A stretch of 64,000 nucleotides of DNA from Ziziphus jujuba. Lineage: Eukaryota; Streptophyta; Magnoliopsida; Rosales; Rhamnaceae. The notes under the pieces are model-generated. The model was not told where the DNA came from. It saw only the letters and a list, made by a program, of their open reading frames with translations, and made no database searches. The stretch is taken from contig NC_083390.1 of assembly GCF_031755915.1 (NCBI RefSeq), forward strand, positions 12,865,001 to 12,929,000. The letters are read 5' to 3'. A program made the translations under genes and the position numbers. Position 1 is the stretch's first letter, and every line of letters begins with the position of its first letter. Shown piece by piece: positions 34,219 to 45,423 of this stretch.

Positions 34219-35285
34219 TTTCTAGCAATGCCCCCCAAACTTTATTCTTTCCATATTTGGGGGCAGTACTACAAAAAAAATAAAAAATTTAGGGTGCATT
34301 ACAACAAAACTAATTAAATTTTAGGAGGTAGTATTGCAAATTATGTAAAGTTTAGGGGTGTTATTGTAAAAATTTTGAAGTTCATGTGACATATTAAAAA
34401 TGAAAACACTTCGTTTCATGTGGCATTATGCTTCCTTTTTCTTATAAACATAATAAATGCAACTTTTGCTTCAAACGCTTCAAACAACAATGAAAACAAT
34501 CAAAATTAAAAAAAAAACTTTTACTTTTTACCTTTTTATTAAGATTACCAAAAATATCTATTTGCTTTGTTGGATAATCAATATTCTACCTAGCAAAAAT
34601 AAATTTGTTTCCACCAGTATTCCAATCTAGAATGTGTTCATCATTTTGGGAAGAACTAGTGGCATCTTTCCCAGCTGTAGGAACTCTTATCATTTTTACT
34701 AATTAAGTTTTGTTTAAATCAACCACTCCAACACCATCCTTCTTGCAGGACTTTGAACAAACTACTCTAGGACCATCCTCCTTAATGGACTTGTTTTAAA
34801 TAAATACAGTCTTCAACAATTGGTTTTTACTTGAATGAATTTTCAAAGGTACTATACTCTCTCTCTCTCTGTCTCTCTCTTTGAATTCTTCCTATGTTCT
34901 TTGTCGCCCACCCCATTTACTCTCCATCTTAATGAGTTTTTGGTATTTAATATGTTTATTTATATAGTTTTTGGTAATATGTTTATATACGTATGAGTTG
35001 GAAGAGGCAAAACAAGGCATAAACATGACACATTTATACAAGGCAAAAGGAAGCATAATGCCATATGAAACAAAGTGTTAATTTCAAATGTGTCACATAA
35101 GCTTTTAAATATTTTACAGTAATGCCTCAAACTTTAATTAATTCTGTAATATTGCCCCTTAAAATTTAATTGGTTTTGCAGTAATGCTCTTTAAACTTTT
35201 AATTTTTCGCACTAATGCCCCTTGAAATAGTGCAACGAATTGACAATTCTAGTTGTACCTTTTGTTTTGGTGCTAAGGGAAATTT
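34219..35285. mobile_element. Long terminal inverted repeat element, possibly Mutator-like
   Basis: 34240-34445 and 35040-35240 are inverted copies of each other with good alignment over about 200 bp, meeting at the inner ends GGCATTATGCTTCC and GGAAGCATAATGCC. Arms contain subrepeats of the GCATTACTGCAAAA.TTAAATTTTA type. The right arm continues outward to GGTGCTAAGGG (35262-35272), which pairs with sequence at 32220-32264. The left arm therefore seems to have been split by later insertions. About 600 bp lies between the arms. No transposase was seen. Long inverted ends fit Mutator-like elements, but no target duplication could be read. Confidence 0.55.
34446..35039. other. Interior of the long inverted repeat, possible captured fragment
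   Basis: Less AT-rich than the arms, with a (CT)n tract at 34858-34882. On the minus strand, short frames such as a 35-codon stretch around 34590-34700 are open, but I recognise no protein. Confidence 0.35.
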
Positions 35286-35289
35286 TGAT

Positions 35290-37495
35290 ATTACCCGTAA
35301 TGTAATAGAGCTTAATACCCATATATGGATGAATCAAGCTATGAAGGCATAAGTGTCGAGTGTTAATTATAGGGTGCAATTTACAAACCCTCTATAAGTT
35401 TAGGAGGGATTTTTACACAAAAAAAAAAAAACCCTTATACCTAGTAAGTTTATAATTTAAGATTTAAATTTGATGTGTGCAGGCCCGACGCAAACAATGG
35501 TAGTAAAACTACTCTTTTATTTCCAAATTTGAATCCTCTATGTCTAATATGTATACATATATACAACTAGACTTAAATCAAGTAATTAATATTAGGATTA
35601 AGGTAAGGATTTCCTTTCTAGCCTTTAATCACTTCAGGGGCTGAGATCTAAAATTTTATTTATTAATTGTCGGGTCTTGACTAGGTTTACTTTCCCTAAA
35701 TAGAGTCTTAGTATGTTAATATATACATATTTACCACTTTTGATTTTTAAATTCTAGCCCTTGATGTGATCAAAGGGCTAATAATGGAAGACCTAATATA
35801 AAAAATCTTAGGTTATCTTTATGTGAGCATGACCATATATATATAATTGATATGTGTAGTATAATCTCCATCTTCTATTATAATCCTCAAATCTCCATTA
35901 GTAATGGATTTTGTAGAAGCTAATTTGCTAAAAAATTGGCATTCTAAATTGGCCCCCTACCAAAGTTTATAGATTCTCCCCTATTGAGATTTGCATAAAT
36001 ATTGTTATATATGTTTAATGATGAGTGGCTTGTTACATGCCACATTACCCGTGTAATGATTGCATATAAAAGCTTTTCATTCCAATGATGATCAAATGCC
36101 CATTTTGTAACAAAAATATTAACATAAAGTAAAGTGGAGATAGACAAGGATCGTCTTCATTTCATTTAGAGATGGTTGGTGGTGTGCCTAGTGATCAATT
36201 CTATAATCATTCTGAAACTCAAAATTTTCAAGAATTTCTTACTTTTGGAAGCCAACTTTATTGAGGGAAACTTGGTGCCTTTTACTTGTAGTGAGAAAAT
36301 GGCTAATGGAATCATGTATATATATATATATATATAGATTCTATGGTGTGGATATCCGTACAATTTTAATATGTAGACATGCATAAAAAAGGTGATTTTC
36401 GAAGAAACCATCATTTTTATATGATAATATTGATGACAACTTTTTCAATAATTGTTGTTTCTATGCATGTCCACAAGTTAAAACTGTATGGACATCTCCA
36501 CCATATAGGGATTGTATGTATATATATAAATAGAGAGGCATTGATAAATTTTTGACTAAAACTAAAATCTAGGATTTTAATGTGGATCATTGATGATATT
36601 CATTGGTCCATATTAATTTGGTTAGAGAAGCTCACCTGGCTTTTCATTTATCACTCACATACCTTCATAAAGCCTATATATCTTTTTCCATTGAACCTAA
36701 AAGCAAATTTAATATGTTGATAACTATGTTTAACATCCCCCTGCGCTCATAGTCTACTTTGGTTATTAAGTATTTTTAAATCAATGGTAGTGTGATTTGA
36801 AAATAAGTGTCTAGAATTTTGAATTCTAATATTAGATAAAATTACTATTGATTCCAAAAACTTAAGCTGTTAATAAGTTTATTTAAACTTTATAACTAAT
36901 TATGTCTAACAATTATGCTTTAACCAGAATAACAACATCGAGCATATAAACATATTCTACTTCCTAATTTTCATTAATTAGATTTTCAAAGATTACTAGA
37001 TAAATTAGTCATTACCTTTCTTATTGATTAAACAAAATACAAATGAATAATAATTAAAGTGATCGGTTTAACTTTTCTATTTGCCTTGACTGTCGTTTAA
37101 GAAAGAAAATCAGTGGCTAAGACTAACAACAATTTAATTTCAAATTGTTGTGAGATTTCCACTCATAATTATACAAATAATTATAAAATGGTTATAGTGA
37201 AAAACTAAGTATTGAAACCACAATGAAGTTGCTTCATTAATTTATCATTTTGTTTAGATCCAATGTTATTTTGGAAAGGTCATTGTTTTAAACACCAATT
37301 GAATATCATCTCAAAAATAAAGAAAACAAATATCGTTAAATACTAAATCAAATAAAATAAAAAGAATATAAATTGAATTGAATATTTGAAAGCTATGCTT
37401 ATGAACAAAATCCATAATAGTAGGTATATCAAGAATATTAAGAGGTAGGAATAGAAGAGATTAAACAAACACAATAAAGTGTCAGAGGCTCTATA
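35290..37495. other. AT-rich intergenic DNA with one foldback element
   Basis: No gene supported. Contains the M2 foldback at 36337-36514 and (TA)n runs near 36317-36335 and 36519-36529. Confidence 0.55.
36337..36514. mobile_element. Foldback MITE, family M2
   Basis: The left arm (CTATGGTGTGGATATCCGTA ... AGACATGCATAAAAA) and right arm pair as an imperfect inverted repeat of about 48 bp per arm; the right-arm complement reads CTATATGGTGGAGATGTCC then GGACATGCATAGAAA. It lies between two (TA)n runs. The right arm is related to the one at 52376-52500. Confidence 0.75.
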
Positions 37496-38316
37496 GTTAC
37501 TGATACGAACCTAGGACGACCTGCTCCTAAATCTGTATTATATTAGCCCGGATCTCAATTAAGTTCAAGTTCTAATGGAATGGATCTCAACCCCTAACCA
37601 ACTTGTGGTTAGAAACCTTAATATAATGTAGACGCTATAATAAGGGATGGAAAACCTATTGATAAGTCAAGCTAAAACAACCAATTCTCTAATGGTGTTT
37701 TAGGTATTTTCAAAGAACAAAGAGATAATTAATCTCATTAGTATTTTCTTAATCAAATCAAAGTTTTTTTCTTATTGAAAAATAAGCCTTTAAATTGGCT
37801 TTGAAAGAAACAAAATAAACCCTAAAAACCCTAGGAAAAACCAGGCACACAATGAAGAGTTCTAGCTTGACCGAATCTTTCCTTTTCCTAATCTAATTAA
37901 TTAATTCCCTTATTTTCAATTAGGAATTAATTAATTTACAAACAAAATAATAAAATAAAAACTTTCCTAAACTTATTTGTCCAGCAAATAAATAAATAAA
38001 AACCCAAAGAAAAAGAAAGTCAATCGCAAATTAGGCAACGAGTTGACTTTGACATCTAGGCTGAATTATGTCTTCAACCGAGCTAACTCATGACCGAGTT
38101 TGTCTTCCATCCAAGTTAGCTTGTATCCGAACATGCCTTTCATCCAAGTTAGCTTGTGTCCGAACTATATAGTGTCAACTGGCAGAGATAGTTGATGTTG
38201 TCCAAGAGTCAGATGTCCTAGATAGTTGGACAAGAGTAAGATGTCCGGGATAGTTGATAGCCGAGGTGGAATGTTGTCTGAGGTATGAATGTGCTGTTGA
38301 TGTCCAAAGGGACTGG

Positions 38317-38409
38317 TGTTGTCCGAGACATGGATGATACCAGTGTTGTCCGAGACATGGATGACACCAGTGTTGTCCGAGACATGGATGGACTGATGTT
38401 GTCCGAGGT
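38317..38409. repeat. 27-bp tandem repeat in the LTR U3
   Basis: Unit TGTTGTCCGAGACATGGATG plus seven bases. Three and a half copies start at 38317, 38344, 38371 and 38397. Confidence 0.9.
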
Positions 38410-38434
38410 AAAATGCTCCCCAAGGTGTAGAGGT

Positions 38435-38511
38435 CCTCCGAGGTATGGATGCCCTCCGAGGTATCCGAGGTATGGTTGCCCTCCGAGGTATGGATGTCCT
38501 CCGAGGCATGG
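38435..38511. repeat. 18-bp tandem repeat in the LTR U3
   Basis: Unit CCTCCGAGGTATGGATGC, about four copies with one truncated. On the minus strand it reads as repeats of PRR(T/A)SI-type residues. Confidence 0.88.
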
Positions 38512-38548
38512 ATGGATGTGTGGGCACGGGCAGATTCACATCAGTTAC

Positions 38549-41500
38549 GCTCACCCTAACCCTGCTTCAACGCCTTTTCTTCTTCTTCTAAACCTATGCT
38601 TTAACTAAACAACTTCAATGGTGGAATGGTGATGATGATGGTGTGAGGAAGAAGATTATGGTGGCTGATGGTGGTGGAGGTATGGTATTATTATTCAACA
38701 TGAAATACAACCCTTTAAATTAAAGTCGAGTTTCCTCTTTTTTCCTAATTTTTAAAATAAAAAAATAAAAAGTATCTAATAATATCTTTGGCTCCTACAA
38801 AATAGGAATTCCATCTAATATCTCAAAAATAAATAAATAGAAAATATAAATATGATAATATCCTTTACTTGGCAACCTAAAAACTATGTTGCTAGGCTTT
38901 AAACACCAATTAAGGTTTGAGGTTTGAATAGATAAATAAATGAATTCGGGATTGACTTTTTGGACTTCAATTCTTCATTATTTTAAACTTTCTAATAATT
39001 CAACTCATGGCCCATAGCCATTGGATCCTTCTATTGAGACTTCAATCAAATAGAACTTAAAAAGCACTAAGTCTGCGTCTATATGCAAACTCCAGATGGA
39101 TGCTAGCATTGATTCCTTCATCATCTAGCCATGAAATTTTATAGAAATGTTTCCATGTGTCTTGAGAAAATTCTCCCAAAAAAAAAAAATTTAAAAATAA
39201 ATAAATAAACAATGAAAAATTCCACTTATTTCCAAATATAATCAAAATAGTAACTGTTATGCGGAAAATCAACATCTCCAATACAGTAAAATACAATAAA
39301 GATTAAATTTTCAAATCTTCAAAATAAATCACCAAGCTTTAAGAAAATAACATTCGGAATAGAAAATCGACAACTTAGATTCATATAAGCTCCATAAAAT
39401 GTATCTTTGTATATTTCTTCTAAAAAGAAAATCTAAATTAGCCTCAAAATAAAATATTTTTAATCTTTTCAATTAAATTTATGAAACAATAACATCAATA
39501 GATATTTATTCTAACTAAACACAAATTACTGAGAAAATAATAAATAGTAAGCATAAATAAGTAGTATAATATAGTAATATTGAACACTCATCACAAATAT
39601 ACGAGTTACTAACTTGAAGTCCCTCCCATTTTTTTTTTTTTTGATAATATGATAATCTTTTTGGGCTATTGAAATCTTTTTTAAACATTTGGTATTTTTT
39701 TTTTTAAGCATTCGGAATTTTTTTTTGAACTCTTGACATTTTTTTTAACCTCTTAGAATTTTTTTTTTTTGCCATTTGGTATTTTTTGGGCTCTCGATTT
39801 TTTTCTTTTTTTCTTTTTTTTTTGACCATTTATATTCAGAAATAGGTCCTGTTCTTGGAATATTAATTTAACATTTGCTATTTTTATCATGCATATGAAA
39901 GTTTTTTTTACCATCTAGGATTTTTTTTTGGGCTCTCAATTTTTTTCTAAATATTTGGTATTTTTTTTGAGTTCTTGGATCTTTTTGGAATTTTTAAAAT
40001 AAGAAAATTGGAAAAAAAAATCTGAAAAAAAAATTTAAAAAAATCAGATTTGGGATCACACACGGCCCATGATTTTATTTGATGGTTTTGCATCCATTTT
40101 AACCCAATTGAACTAATGTATACAGATTTTGAAAAGAGGGGTATTAATGTGAAAAAATTAAGTTTAGAACCCAAAAATGAAATTAACTGATTTTAGAGGA
40201 CACTAAAATATAATTATCCCTAAAATTTATTAGCTCCTTGTCCTGATAATGAGTGTACATTTAAATCCTTGTCCTTATCATCTATTTCCATTAGCCAAAA
40301 ACGAAGCTACATATATTCTTTAGATGCAATAGAAAATTTATGGATGCTAGTGTTAAAGAGTGAACCAGGATTCCATATTGGTTAAATTTGGAATTTTAAA
40401 AGTATTAAGAGGTTCGTTTACACAATTGAACAGCACGCAAATACTTACAGCTTAATTAAAAGAAGAACCATAGAAGAAATTGGAGGAATTTTAGGCGATT
40501 TACTTTTTATACATATTAGGATAACATTTAAAGTAGATAAGGTTAGAGGTAGATAGCCAGTAGAATCTCAAAGTACATACGAAAAATATTGCATGACTTT
40601 CTCATTGCAAAAAGTAATACGTATTATCTGTATAAGATGAAGGTTTTCCTTCCAAAAATGGAAAGAAAGAAGAAAAAAGAAAAATTATCTGTATGACGTA
40701 CCCTTGGATATATTATTATGCCATTAATGCCAAAAAAGTTGTCCTTTTTTTTTTTTTTTTTTTTGGGACAGGATTACCTAACTCTCTCTCTTAGAAAGCA
40801 AATTAACTTTCTAAATCGAAAAAAGTAACACTAAGATCAAGGTATATATAAAGTTAATCTTTTATCTCAAGATCCTACACAAAATTTTATCTCGAATCCA
40901 TAAATACATGAGTACATATCCTAAACATTAAGATTTGCATGAAAGAATTTATATCTATATATATATATATATATATTTATGAAACTCGGAAATGAAAAAT
41001 TTAAAAATAATAGAAAGGCAAAGTATCCTTTTGGACAAAATATTGAATTGATCTAGTGCTATGTTCTTTTATTTATTAATTTATTTATTTATTTCTTTAT
41101 TAAACATTTAGTGCTTTGGTTCAAGTGGACTTGAGTTATTATTTTTAATATATATCTAGTTGATGATTTCAAAAGGTAAGTGATCTGAGGTCCTAGAACT
41201 CGGCTGATCAAGAGGGCATAACATTATTAACTCCAGAGTAATATCAGTTTTGAAAGCATATTCCACCATAGAAGTGGATGATGACAAGAGAGAAAGACAA
41301 GTTTCTAAACAAAAAATTATATTCATATTGAATATATCACTTCCTTATACATCATCTCTTTAGAATCAAAAGTCTTTTCCAGTTTATTGTCAACGTCATA
41401 AGATACTAAAGAAAACCCAAGTGCTTAAGAAGAATCTCAAGCCTGCAATTATTGACTACCATCCATGATGATAATTGCCATATTTCTCTCTAGATTCCAA

Positions 41501-41777
41501 ATGGAACATTAATATGGTAAATCGATACCCAAATCAATCCCACCTGAGCCTTGACCTTGGGAGCTTCATTTATATTATCTTAGCAAAAAAATAATTAAAA
41601 AAAAAAGAACAAAAAAGGAGATTCGTTAGTATTAGTCGAAGACTACTAATTAGTCAAGTCTTCCTTCTATGTTTTCTGTATTCAGCAAGCAAATGTATTT
41701 GTTCTGACAAATAATTAGCTAAAGCCCATCTTATCAAAACTTCTAAGCATTCAGATTAAAGCATTTCAGCACACTTT
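38549..41777. other. Gene-free AT-rich DNA
   Basis: No coding region supported. Includes short GATGATGATGG and GGTGGTGG words near 38630-38680, a degenerate T-rich repeat at 39629-40040, a T-run near 40747-40764 and a (TA)n run near 40955-40976. Confidence 0.55.
39629..40040. repeat. Degenerate T-rich repeat array
   Basis: Poly-T runs of 7-14 bases are separated by short recurring words (CATTTGGTATT, GGGCTCTCGA, CTCTTGGAA), giving an irregular period near 23-30 bases. The array looks built by slippage. Confidence 0.7.
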
Positions 41778-42707
41778 TAATACGAACCTAGATCGACACG
41801 TGCCTAAATCTGTATTATATTAGCTCAAATCTCAGTTAAGTTAAGATTTTAATAGATTGACCTCAACCCCTAACCAACCTGTGAGTAGAAACCTTGGTAA
41901 TGAAGACGCCACAATAGGTGATGGATATCCTATTGATAAGTCAAAACTAAAACACTCACTCTCTAATGGTATTTTAGGTGTTGAAAGAGAACAAAGAGAA
42001 ATTCAATCTCACAAAATAAATTCTGAATATTATTAAAAGTGTGTTATTCCTAAAAAATAAGCCCTTCAATAGGCTAGGAGAGAACAAAATAAAGCCCTAA
42101 TTATCTAGATAAAATCGGCCACCAAAGAATAGAAAACCTACCTTGGCCGAAATTCACCTCCTTTCATCATCTAATTTGGATTAATTAATTCCTTTATTTT
42201 GATTTAGGAATTAATTAATTTACAATGAAAATAATAAAATAATAACTTTCCTAAGTTGATTTTTCCAGAAAATAAATAAATAAAAACCAAATAAAAGATT
42301 AATTTCCTAAAACAAAAAGTCAAAATCAAATTAGGAAACTAAAATACTATCTTTTTGATTAAGCTATCTTTGACTAATATTTGACCAATTTAAGCTCCAA
42401 ATTAGCTGTCATATGCCTTGTAGAATGTAAAATATGATTATCATAGAGTTCCACACGTTGCTCTTGCTTGGATTAAAGAGAAAAGTCAAACTCAGCAAAA
42501 TACAGTAAGGCCAGCAAATAATATAGCAAAACCGACTAACTTTCTCTCTCATGTGCACAAGCCCTTTTTGATTGCCTTTTAAGCTTTCTTGACTTGATTT
42601 CATGACCTTTTAAAGATATGTATTGAATCCATGAAGTGTTGGAACCATTTCTTGCTGTCTGGAGTCCATATTTGCACGAAAATAGCTACTCGGGTCCGTT
42701 TCGGCCT

Positions 42708-43445
42708 TCACCATTTGGATGCTTGAAACGGTCTTGTATCTTCGGGTATTGACAAGCCCTTTTGAGAATTAATTACTCGCTGGATAAAAGCATCCATGTT
42801 GTCCTTGAATCTCTTAACTTGAGCCCTAGTGATCGGCCTGGTCTTCGTCTGTATGGGGTCAACACCCCAGCGGATTGTTGGTTGCGTGGACACAGGCGCA
42901 TTCTCATCATTCCCCTCCTCTTGAAAAGGATTTGCCCTCAAATCAAAATCATCACCTACAGCAAAAGGAGATAAGTCAGCAACATTAAATGTAGCACTAA
43001 CATTGTACTCACCTGTTAAATCAAGTTTGTAGGCATTCTCATTAATCCGCTCCAAAACTTGAAAAGGTCCATCCACACGTGGCATAAGCTTTGACTTTCT
43101 TTGTTTTGGAAACCTTTCATTTCTTAAGTGCAAGCAAGCCAAATCTCCCGGGTCAAATACTATCACAACAAAGTCTAGATATACATGTTCGTTATGGCAA
43201 AAATTACACTTTTTGAAGTTAGCAAATAATCTCTCACAAATTTTCAAACTTCCACTAAGTAAAGCTCTCAACAATGCAGATAAAGTTCTAAACAACAAAA
43301 GCATCTTTAAATGAGCATCTGTATATGTCATAACCAGCAATGGTTTTTTATTCAAAATTGCTTTATTAACATCACCAAACCTAAGATAAAATTTTTTAGT
43401 TTTCCTCTCTTTTCTTTCTTTTCCTTCCTCCCTTTCGGTCACCAC
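42708..43445 (-). pseudogene. Element B fused pol tail, open into the LTR
   Basis: Uninterrupted for 245 codons. Basic linker ([13 protein letters not shown]), linker block, RT-edge segment [15 protein letters not shown], then [19 protein letters not shown]. The integrase C-terminal module follows ([28 protein letters not shown]), and then an acidic tail with FQEEGNDE encoded across the polypurine tract. The tail [12 protein letters not shown] lies wholly within the 3' LTR. Catalytic cores of RT, RNase H and integrase are missing. The frame is intact although the enzyme cannot work. Confidence 0.85.
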
Positions 43446-43696
43446 ACCTTTGCCCCTACTTTTGGGTTTCTCACTATGCCTCTAGACTTTCTCAATTTTT
43501 TGTACTCCACTTTTGACTTTCTCATGATTTTTCCACTCAATTTGGGCTTCAGAATGCTTACCTTGTTGGTCTTGCATGGCTTGGACTCCTTGGGTGGGTG
43601 TTGTTGCCGTGGGTGCCATGCTAGTTCTTTCCTTGAGCTTTTCGACCTCCCTCCTTTGTTATATTTGAAGTTGGTCTCTAAATACCTCTTTAGGAG

Positions 43697-44260
43697 TCAA
43701 TGGTTCCAGCTTGACTTTTTTACCTTAAAAATAAAAAAAATAGCTTTCTCTTGACCATAATGTATAGTATTTGTATCAAATTTCCATAGTCTACCAAGTA
43801 AAATATGACCCGCATGCATAGGCACAACATCACATAAAACAACATCCACATATTTATCAATGCTCAATTTTACTTTGTCTTGTTTATTTACTTTCATCTC
43901 ACCAATATCATTAAGCCATTGTAATCTATATGGTTTTGGATGTTTAATTATTGTTAAGCCTAATTTTTCCATAACAATATTACTAATTACATTTGTACAA
44001 CTTCTACTATCAATTATCATGCTACAAATCTTACTTTGGATTTCACATTGAGTGTGGAAGATCTTCTCTGTTTGAATTTGGTCATCATCTTTGTATATGT
44101 TTAGAACCCTCCTTGCTACTAAACTCAAATCAGCCTTAGATGCCTTGAGAGTTTTGGATTCATCATGCCCATCATCTCCAACTTCTCCACCTTCAATTTC
44201 GGTTTTAGCATCACTTTCTTCATTTTTAGATTCTAGTTCGCCATTACTTTTCAACACCAT
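43697..44260 (-). pseudogene. Element B aspartic protease domain remnant
   Basis: 187 open codons: an acidic linker (ESKNEESDAKTEIEGGE) and a retropepsin-like domain. The active site D-S-G is D-S-R in IIDSRSCTNVIS, so the Gly needed for the catalytic loop is lost. HILLGRL ends the domain. Element A lost the Asp instead. Confidence 0.85.
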
Positions 44261-44262
44261 AA

Positions 44263-45423
44263 TTATTCTATTTGGACATTGATTGGCAAAGTGTCCTTAT
44301 CCCTAGCACTTAAAACACACAATTTCACAAATTCTAGAAGGTTTAAGATCAGATTTACCTTCATTTTTGTGTGCTTGGATAGATTTGGCTTTGGACTCCC
44401 TTTTTGGCTATATGGTGCTTTCTTCCCTAAGTTTCGGCTTTTGTCTTGCTTCAAAGGTGGGATTGTTTCTCCAAGCACTTTGATTTGATCTTCTGCTGTT
44501 TGAAACTCCTCCGAGCCATGTACTTGTGCCCCTCCTCTTGAATTGATTCTCAAGTCTAATAGCCACATGCAACATCTCTTCTAATTCCACATATTGTTGC
44601 AATTCCAATTAGTTAGCTATCTCACGATTCAATCCACCTAGAAACCGTGTCATGGTTGATTCTTTTTCTTCATTCATGCTCAATCTCATCATGAGAATCT
44701 CCATCTTCTTGTAATAATCCTCCACGGACCTACTACCTTGTGATAATGATTGGAGTCTTTGATGTGGCAAACTATGGTAATGAGTCGGTACAAAAATCTT
44801 CCTCATGGCTCCTTTCATTTGTCACCAAGTAGTAATCAATTCATATCCTACTCTTCTTCAGGTCCTTTGTTCATTAGTCCACTATTGGAGTGCATAATAT
44901 CCAAATTCCATTGCTGCCAATTTAACTTTCTCAGCCTCCGAATAGTTGTGACAATTAAAGATTATCTCCATACGCTTCTTCCATTCCAAGTAAGCCTCTG
45001 GGTCACTTTTTCCTGTGAAAGGTAGTATGTTGACCGTAATATTCCCAAGATCATCATCCTCATTCCTTGCTGGTCTACCACAAATTGGCCATTGTTGAGG
45101 TTAAAAACTTTCATCAAACCCCTCATCCAAGTCATCTCCAAAATTGCCTTCCCCGAATTCTTTTCTAAGTCGTCCTTGGCTTCCTCAACCTCCATGAGCA
45201 TCAAACCTTCTATTTGGCCCTCCTTGTGATTTTTCTAACCTATCCATCCTTTGATCTAGGTGATCAAAATGAGCATTCATCCGCTGTAATTGCTCCAAGA
45301 CCACAATCATGTCCGTGTGCTCACCTCCACTTCCTGAAGCTCAGGAATCACCCTTGAATCCTACGGATTCCTCTTCATTAATTATTAATGGTGGATCTCT
45401 TCTTATCACCCTTGAATTTGCCA
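44263..45423 (-). pseudogene. Element B gag remnant
   Basis: Starts near 45423 (MANSRVIRRDPP), with stops and frameshifts along the way. Recognisable parts are a coiled segment (LEQLQRMNAHFDHLDQRMDR), a gag core around 45200-44600 (YHSLPHQRLQSLSQGSRSVE, RFLGGLNREIAN), the ELQQYVELEEMLHVAIRL segment, and a CCHC zinc knuckle (CFKC..G.GHFANQC) with two stops at about 44290-44310. Confidence 0.85.

Larger units (their letters stand above)
37501..38543 (-). mobile_element. G1 solo LTR, U3-variant subfamily
   Basis: Ends TGATACGAACC and CAGATTCACATCA with a perfect 5-bp duplication GTTAC (37496-37500, 38544-38548). The left 550 bp (LTR 3' part) match other G1 LTRs. The right part (about 38050-38510, LTR 5' part on the minus strand) is unrelated to them and is filled with 27-bp and 18-bp tandem repeats, except for the terminal ~25 bases. 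Confidence 0.92.

Noticed and set aside
38317..38511. CRISPR-like repeat array
   Set aside because: Repeats are directly adjacent without unique spacers and lie in a plant LTR.
38285..38608. Plus-strand repeat protein of 107 codons
   Set aside because: Antisense reading of the U3 tandem repeats; the element's own coding direction is minus.
44279..44488. Plus-strand 69-codon frame within element B
   Set aside because: Antisense to gag; no support.
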